From Roseinatronobacter alkalisoli (GTDB taxonomy: Bacteria; Pseudomonadota; Alphaproteobacteria; Rhodobacterales; Rhodobacteraceae): a stretch of DNA of 64,000 nucleotides. The position numbers and the translations under genes were made by a program. The notes beneath the pieces were generated by a model that was not told the origin of the DNA, did not search any database, and saw nothing but the letters and a program-made list of their open reading frames with translations. The stretch covers positions 1 through 64,000 of the forward strand of contig NZ_JAQZSM010000012.1 of the NCBI RefSeq assembly GCF_028745735.1. The letters are read 5' to 3'. Of the stretch, positions 56,981 through 64,000 are shown one piece after another; positions within the stretch are counted from its first letter, which is position 1; every line of letters starts with the position of its first letter.

Positions 56981-57074
56981 GGCGGAACTCCTGATCAGTT
57001 TGCGGAAGAGTATCAGAAGGCGCGCATTTGTCCATTCACCTTGCTGACAATGGGCGCATATGCGGATGTTGCAA

Positions 57075-57145
57075 GCCGCGCCCATATGGCCCACCCGCCC
57101 GACCCCCGCCGCGCATGACTGCGCGGCTTGCCATATGGGCGCGGC
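57075..57145. repeat. Nested perfect inverted repeat
   Basis: Outer arms 57075-57090 and 57130-57145 are perfect 16-base inverted copies (GCCGCGCCCATATGGC). Inside the 39-base spacer is a second hairpin with eight-base arms (GCCGCGCA / TGCGCGGC) and a TGAC loop. It lies in the 281-base gap between fadH and the 94-residue gene. It could form a large RNA hairpin or cruciform. Confidence 0.7.
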
Positions 57146-57261
57146 GGCACCCCCCCCAAGCATGGGGGCTTCGCGCCGCAGGCTGGGATTGCAGTCCGGC
57201 CAGTCACGTCATGCGCTGGCCATGCGGAAGGCTGCGCAGGTGGGGCACACCGGGGGCGCTG

Positions 57262-59307
<2,046 letters not shown>

Positions 59308-59347
59308 TTAACCGCGCAGCGCGCGTGCTGTCATCATGAACGCCGCG

Positions 59348-60406
59348 TCAATAGCCGGTCATTTCCAGATAGCCGCGCCCCGTGTGGCTGCCGCTGAACC
59401 GCAACGGCCCTTCCCAGTAGCTTACCGACAGGTCCATCCAGGCATGTGGGTTCAGGGGTTCTGTGGTGATGGAAACGCCACCCTCTGGCCAGTCGATGCG
59501 CCAGCGCACCGGCACATCCCGCCCGGCCACGCGCGCGCTGCCCAGTGGTGTGAATTCCAGCGCATCGGGGGGCAGGGGGGTGGCGGTTCCGTCGGGCGCG
59601 ATCCATGTGCCCGACGTGAACACCTGCGCGCCGCGAAGTTGAAACCCCATCATCCGGTGCCCGTCATCGAAACCAAGGGAAAACCAGTCCCATCCGGCCT
59701 GATCATCGGCCAGGGGCTGGCTGGACCATTCGCGGTCAAGCCAGCCGTGCCCGGATACGGAAACCGGCCCGTCGGGCAGGTGCAGCGTGCCGGTGATGTC
59801 ATAGAAGGGTTGCGAATAATAATAGCTGGCCTGTCCGCCCTGCGATTTGACCGAATAGCCCTGATCGCCGTGTAAAACCAACGGGCCTTGGGCCTGCGCG
59901 GTCAGGTCATAGCTAAAATCATGGCCGGTGGCATGGATATGCAGCCGGTCATAAGGGTCGCTGTCCGGGCCTGCACGGCTGGTCATGTGCCAGTCATCGA
60001 TAAAGGCTGAAAACGGGTCCGGTGTGACGCCAGCCTGACCTGTGCCGCCGCGTCCGAATGTTTCGACGGCAAAATGGCTGTCGGCGGTGGTCAGACCCGC
60101 ATGCCCCATCCAGACCTGCGGCGATGCAAAACCCGCCGCTTCGCCCGGTTGCAATGCTGACCGGAACAAGGTCCATTGCGCGCCATAATCCTGTCCGTCA
60201 TCGCCGGTCAGGGTGGCTGTCAGATACCACCATTCAATGCGGAAATCAGGATGTGCGCCGTGGTCTTGCGGAAAGGTTAGTTCCCGCCCGCGTTCGGGGA
60301 CGGAAAAATCCTCGGCGGTGGTGCCCAGCCCGGCGAAGCCCTGCGCCTGCGCAGGGGCGGCTGTCAACAGCAGCGCCGTTGCGAATGCCGCAAGGCAGGG
60401 TTTCAT
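59348..60406 (-). CDS. AttH/CrtC-like lipocalin-fold secreted protein
   Basis: 352 residues. A signal peptide (AFATALLLTAAPAQA-QG) is followed by the CrtC/AttH domain with FPQDHGAHPDFRIEWWYLTA, GHGWLDREWSSQPLADDQAGWDWFSL and the FQLRG block. Members are labelled carotenoid 1,2-hydratase or AttH. Here it follows an FtsX-type permease and an ATPase, as in AttEFGH-type loci, so a lipid- or envelope-linked transport role fits better than carotenoid chemistry. The start at 60406 is 13 bases after the permease stop. Confidence 0.87.
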   Translation of the reverse strand: MKPCLAAFATALLLTAAPAQAQGFAGLGTTAEDFSVPERGRELTFPQDHGAHPDFRIEWWYLTATLTGDDGQDYGAQWTLFRSALQPGEAAGFASPQVWMGHAGLTTADSHFAVETFGRGGTGQAGVTPDPFSAFIDDWHMTSRAGPDSDPYDRLHIHATGHDFSYDLTAQAQGPLVLHGDQGYSVKSQGGQASYYYSQPFYDITGTLHLPDGPVSVSGHGWLDREWSSQPLADDQAGWDWFSLGFDDGHRMMGFQLRGAQVFTSGTWIAPDGTATPLPPDALEFTPLGSARVAGRDVPVRWRIDWPEGGVSITTEPLNPHAWMDLSVSYWEGPLRFSGSHTGRGYLEMTGY

Positions 60407-60419
60407 GCAGTGGCGTTTC

Positions 60420-62810
60420 CTACTTCTCATGCGCGAATACTTTCAGCAACTGGTGTGGCCCATGACGCCACAGGCGCCAGGCGGGCAGCAGGGCCGCGGC
60501 GAGCACGGCCAGCCCAGCCCAGAACGCCAGCCGCGCCCAGTCGGCAGGGAAAAACTGTAGCGGCAAGCGCCAGCCAAACGCCTGCACATTAATGACAGCC
60601 AGCAGGATTTGCGCCAATACCAACCCCACCGGCAAGGCAAGAACAAGTGTCATCCCCGCCAGCACCAATGCGCGGCCCAGTTCCAGCGCGGCCAGTCTGC
60701 GCGTGGTCAGCCCCAGCGCCCAAAGCGGCGCAAGCTGCACCAGCCGCATGCCCGACAGCGTGACAAGGGCTGCAAACAATGCAATGGCCGCTATGGAAAG
60801 TGTCAGCACATTCAGCGCGCCGGTTATCAGGAAGGTGCGTTCGAATACTGCCAGTGACAGGGCTTTCGCCTGTGCCTGATCGGTAATCTGGTTGCCCGGC
60901 AGGCCGAATTCATCCTGCAACGCCGTAATTAATGCCTGCGGGTTTTCGCTGCGCAACGCGAATTGACGGACCGGGGTGTCCGGCCACGCCCCTGTGAAAC
61001 GGTCCAGCCCGAGAGTGGCCTGCGCCAGCGGGTTGCCATAGTCAGAATAGACCCCCAGTACCGGTAACACGCCGATATCCGGCATTTCCAGCGTGGCGGT
61101 GCCGGGGCGAAGACCGGCGCGGCGGGCAAGCTGTTCATTCACAAGCACCCCTTCGCCTGCGGCCAGCCTGTCCCAGACGTGCGGCACTGCGTCCAGCAGG
61201 GGCCAGTTGTCGCGGAATGTGGCATGGTCCTTCATGGCGTATACCTGTCCGGGCTGTGCGGCAAGACGGGCATCAATGCGCTGCATCGGCAGCGTGGCAT
61301 CTGCGTGCGTTTGCAGGAAATTCTGCAGGGCGCGGGCCTCGGACGGGGTGCGGGGGGTGACAGTCACTTCGGCGACAAGGCGCTGGTCCAGCCATGCGAT
61401 GAATGTGGTGCGGAAGGACGACACCATGGTGCCCACGCCGATATTGGTGGCCAATGCCAGCAACAACGCCATCAGTGCCAGGGACAGACGCGGCAGGTTC
61501 TGGCGGCTGTCGGCCCAGAACCATTGTGCCACTGGCCCGCGCGCCAATCGTTGCCCCAATGCGAGCCCTCCGGCCAGTACCAGCGGCATGATCAGTGCCG
61601 CCGCCAGTAATGCCGCCGCCAGCAGGGCGAACCCGGTGATCAGCCCACCATTGATTTGCGCCAATATCAGCGCGATGATGGCCAGTGCCACAGCTACCCC
61701 GCCTTGCAGGCGCAGGCTGCGCGCGCCTGCATGCGCCCATGCGCGGGGTTGTGCAGGTGCCAGAACCGGCAGCCGCCACAGCCGCCACAGCGCTTGTCCA
61801 CCCGCCAGCGCAGTGCCTGCCAGCGTCATGCCCATCCCCGCCAAGGCCCAGACGGGATCAAAGCGCAGCGTGCCGGGCACCGGTGCGCCGTAAAGCCCGC
61901 GCAGCGTGGCGGCCACATCCGGCAGCAGCGTCGCCGCCATCAGATACCCAAGCGCCAGGCCGGCCATCCCTGCGAGAATGGCAAACAGCGCCAGTTCCGC
62001 AGCCAGCAACAGTGCCAGATGGCGCAGCGGCACACCAAGTGCGCGCAGGGTGCGGAACATGGTACGGCGTTGCTCGAACGCCAGCCCGACTGCGGAATGC
62101 ACGATGAACAGCCCCACAGTGAAAGCCAGCAGCCCGAAAGCGGTCAGATTCAGGTGGAAACTGTCGGTGAGCCCGGCCAGATCGGTCCCGTCACCTGGGG
62201 CGACAAGGCGCAGGTCAGGGGCCAGCGTGTTCAGCGGTGTCAGCCCGTCGCGCTGAACGGGCGCAAGGGTCAGCCGCGTGATATGCCCGCGCATGTCCAG
62301 CAGGGTCTGGGCCTGCGCGATATCCATCAGAACAGTGCCGATGGGAATGGCCTGACTGGGCCGCAGGTCCGGCTGGGACGTGCCGATCTCATTCAGTGTC
62401 CTAGGGTGCGCAAACCCAACCCCTGCCAGAAAACCTGTCAGATCAGGGGTGACAAGTTCTGCGCTGGTGCCGCCTGATGAGGCGGTCAGCGGTTCAATCC
62501 CCAGCACGGTGACGCGCGTGTCGCCCAAGGATGCGCGCCCTTCCACCACCGGCGACACGTCCCAGCCCGCGCGGCGTAGCCGTGCAAATTCCCCTTCCGG
62601 CATCCGGCCGGAGGGGGATTCCAGCTGCGCGGATGTGCCATCGCCCAGCAGGTTTTCCGCCGTCGCATAGGCCGCGCGTGCTTCGGCATTCAGGGCCTGA
62701 ACCCCGGACCATAGCGCTGTGGCCAGCGCCAGCCCTGCCAGCAGCATGGCCAGTTGGAACGGACTGCGCAGCCAATGCGATAACAGTGCCTGCAGGGCCG
62801 CGCGGGTCAC
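60420..62810 (-). CDS. FtsX-like ABC transporter permease (MacB/AttFG type, fused)
   Basis: 796 residues with about ten membrane helices: one at the N-terminus (LAMLLAGLALATALWSGVQAL), then two FtsX domains around residues 250-340 and 680-790. The large extracytoplasmic parts lie between. It looks like a fusion of two permease halves. It overlaps the ATPase gene by four bases and is followed by the AttH-like gene, so the three form one unit for moving a lipid or envelope factor. Confidence 0.88.
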   Translation of the reverse strand: MTRAALQALLSHWLRSPFQLAMLLAGLALATALWSGVQALNAEARAAYATAENLLGDGTSAQLESPSGRMPEGEFARLRRAGWDVSPVVEGRASLGDTRVTVLGIEPLTASSGGTSAELVTPDLTGFLAGVGFAHPRTLNEIGTSQPDLRPSQAIPIGTVLMDIAQAQTLLDMRGHITRLTLAPVQRDGLTPLNTLAPDLRLVAPGDGTDLAGLTDSFHLNLTAFGLLAFTVGLFIVHSAVGLAFEQRRTMFRTLRALGVPLRHLALLLAAELALFAILAGMAGLALGYLMAATLLPDVAATLRGLYGAPVPGTLRFDPVWALAGMGMTLAGTALAGGQALWRLWRLPVLAPAQPRAWAHAGARSLRLQGGVAVALAIIALILAQINGGLITGFALLAAALLAAALIMPLVLAGGLALGQRLARGPVAQWFWADSRQNLPRLSLALMALLLALATNIGVGTMVSSFRTTFIAWLDQRLVAEVTVTPRTPSEARALQNFLQTHADATLPMQRIDARLAAQPGQVYAMKDHATFRDNWPLLDAVPHVWDRLAAGEGVLVNEQLARRAGLRPGTATLEMPDIGVLPVLGVYSDYGNPLAQATLGLDRFTGAWPDTPVRQFALRSENPQALITALQDEFGLPGNQITDQAQAKALSLAVFERTFLITGALNVLTLSIAAIALFAALVTLSGMRLVQLAPLWALGLTTRRLAALELGRALVLAGMTLVLALPVGLVLAQILLAVINVQAFGWRLPLQFFPADWARLAFWAGLAVLAAALLPAWRLWRHGPHQLLKVFAHEK

Positions 62811-63478
62811 GCAGATACCTGCAACTTGCCTGCGCGCAGATGTACGCGAAGATTACAGCGCGCTGCCAGCCGGGTCGAATGCGTGGCCAGCAACAGCGCA
62901 GCACCTGCCTGCGCAGCCAGTTCCAGCATCAGGTCCAGTACCGCATCGCCTGTGGCCTCGTCCAGGTTGCCGGTCGGTTCATCCGCCAGAACCAGCCGGG
63001 GCCGCGCGGCCAGACAGCGCCCGATAGCGACACGCTGCTGCTGCCCGCCCGACAGCTGTTCGGGGTAACGCGCCATCAGTTCTGCAATGCCAAGGCGCCG
63101 GGCCAGTTCGGCCACGAAACCGGGGTCATGCCGCCCTGCCAGCCGCGCCTGAAACGCCAGATTGGCCGCAACGTTCAGGGACGGCACAAGATTGAACTGC
63201 TGAAAGATCAGCCCAACACTGGTGCGGCGCAGTGCTGCGCGGGCGCTGTCATCGGCCTGCGCGATATCCTGACCGGCCAGCATGACCTTGCCACTGTCGA
63301 AGGGTTCCAGCCCCGCGCAGATATGCAGCAGGGTTGACTTTCCGCTGCCTGATTCGCCCGTCAGGGCAAGGGATTGCCCCCGTGACAGCTCTAGGTCAGC
63401 ATTGTCCAGAACATGCACGATGTCCGGGGCGCTGCCGAAGGTTTTTCTCAGGCTTTCGATTGTCAGCGCGGATGTCAT
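62807..63478 (-). CDS. ABC transporter ATPase (LolD/MacB-type)
   Basis: 223 residues. Walker A ALTGESGSGKSTLLHI, Q-loop LIFQQFNLVPSLNV, signature QLSGGQQQRVAIGRCLA, Walker B LVLADEPTGNLDEAT and switch His LATHSTRLAA. This is the small-ATPase type that partners FtsX-like permeases. First gene of the attachment-like unit. The start at 63478 (MTSALTIESLRKTFG) is preferred over 63496. Confidence 0.93.
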   Translation of the reverse strand: MTSALTIESLRKTFGSAPDIVHVLDNADLELSRGQSLALTGESGSGKSTLLHICAGLEPFDSGKVMLAGQDIAQADDSARAALRRTSVGLIFQQFNLVPSLNVAANLAFQARLAGRHDPGFVAELARRLGIAELMARYPEQLSGGQQQRVAIGRCLAARPRLVLADEPTGNLDEATGDAVLDLMLELAAQAGAALLLATHSTRLAARCNLRVHLRAGKLQVSA

Positions 63479-63625
63479 GGTCTGGCTTTCCTGCAAACGG
63501 GTGATGCGCTGGACAGGGGCGGGCCGTCATACCTACCAACACCGCGCAGTACGCATGAAGCGTAGCGTTTCAGCAGGCGAACTCAAGGCGGCAATGTCAC
63601 AACATGGTGTTATGCGGATAAACGC

Positions 63626-63660
63626 AAAAGGCCGGACAGGATGCCCCGTCCGGCCTTTTC
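63626..63660. terminator. Bidirectional intrinsic terminator
   Basis: A 12-base stem (63626-63637 with 63648-63659): AAAAGGCCGGAC pairs with GTCCGGCCTTTT around a 10-base loop. A/T on both sides allows stops in both directions. It separates the corrinoid-protein gene from the ABC unit. Confidence 0.85.
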
Positions 63661-63689
63661 ATCAGTTTGCGATATTTCGGGGGCGGGGA

Positions 63690-64000
63690 TCAGTGCGCCG
63701 CCATCTGGTTGTGTTTGCGCGCGACAAAATCCTTGGCTGTTTCCACGGCAACTGCCGCATCGCGGCAATAGGCATCTGCCCCGATGGCGCGACCGAATTC
63801 TTCGTTCAGGGGGGCGCCGCCCACCAGCACGATGTAGTCGTCGCGTTTGCCCTGTGCGACCAGCGTGTCAATCACCACCTTCATATAGGGCATGGTGGTG
63901 GTCAGCAGGGCCGACATGCCCAGAATGTCGGGCTGTTCCTTTTCCAGCGCTTCCATATAGGCCTCAACCGCGTTGTTGATGCCAAGATCCACAACCTCGA
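63690..64000 (-). CDS. Corrinoid (B12-binding) methyltransferase protein, C-terminal part
   Basis: About 103 residues; the start lies beyond the right edge. EVVDLGINNAVEAYMEALEKE, then GMSALLTTTMPYMKVVIDTL, VLVGGAPLNEEFGRAIGADAY and CRDAAVAVETA, match the B12-binding Rossmann domain of MtbC/MttC-type proteins. They carry methyl groups from trimethylamine, glycine betaine or similar compounds to a folate or thiol acceptor. The cobalt-binding His is upstream and not visible. It suggests a second C1-transfer locus to the right. Confidence 0.88.
   Translation of the reverse strand, partial: EVVDLGINNAVEAYMEALEKEQPDILGMSALLTTTMPYMKVVIDTLVAQGKRDDYIVLVGGAPLNEEFGRAIGADAYCRDAAVAVETAKDFVARKHNQMAAH

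Overview
The window looks like chromosomal DNA of an alphaproteobacterium of the Rhodobacterales (Rhodobacteraceae/Roseobacter relatives). The reasons are high GC, the block ubiB-ubiE-mutM-enoyl-CoA hydratase-rpsT-dnaA-dnaN-recF, a petABC cytochrome bc1 operon with a Tat-type Rieske protein, a DUF2842 gene next to purA, and many TRAP/ABC catabolic loci. This is inferred from gene content read by eye; no database search was run.

Region 1 (1-5.1 kb) opens with the 3' end of glpK and a VOC-fold protein. A GNAT gene, an aldehyde dehydrogenase and a MetF-type methylenetetrahydrofolate reductase follow on the minus strand. Region 2 (5.1-14 kb) is one tightly packed minus-strand run: periplasmic binding protein, LivH, LivM, LivG, LivF (with a long extra C-terminal tail), an aromatic-type aldehyde dehydrogenase, an SDR-fold protein without the usual catalytic Tyr/Lys, a flotillin, and a GntR/FCD regulator. 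Region 3 (14.2-22.1 kb) has a TRAP transporter, a LysR regulator with two HTH domains, TauE/SafE and AEC permeases, and a ThDP-dependent enzyme. Region 4 (22.4-27 kb) has a YciI protein, LigB and LigA (protocatechuate 4,5-dioxygenase), an alpha/beta hydrolase, a LigM-type tetrahydrofolate-dependent aryl O-demethylase, and a second GntR/FCD regulator closely similar to the first.

Regions 1-4 read as one regulon for methoxylated (lignin-type) aromatics. Import is by the ABC and TRAP systems and aldehydes are oxidised by the dehydrogenases. LigM moves the O-methyl group to tetrahydrofolate, MetF recycles the methyl-THF, and LigAB opens the ring. The palindrome ATGTATACAT, or one- or two-mismatch versions, lies in front of the ABC operon, the TRAP operon, metF, ligM and the second GntR gene. 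This ties the scattered units together and suggests the GntR pair controls them. The rest of the 4,5-cleavage pathway (ligC, I, J, K) is not in the window.

Region 5 (27-47 kb) is housekeeping: dapA, a lytic transglycosylase, recF-VOC-LysE, dnaN, dnaA, rpsT, enoyl-CoA hydratase, mutM, ubiE, ubiB, thiamine pyrophosphokinase, a 737-residue acidic protein, DUF2842, purA, secG and pyrG. Region 6 (47-57 kb) has a membrane-bound hybrid histidine kinase, a small unknown gene with a strong ribosome-binding site, enolase, a DMT permease, petABC and a glutathione S-transferase. Region 7 (57-64 kb) has fadH, an AttH/CrtC-like protein with its ABC exporter, and the 3' end of a corrinoid-protein gene.

Non-coding structure includes a ~240-bp intergenic repeat present twice (one copy with near-perfect terminal inverted repeats), a nested inverted repeat near 57.1 kb, and several intrinsic terminators or hairpins. 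I saw no tRNA or rRNA gene, CRISPR array, prophage or transposase.
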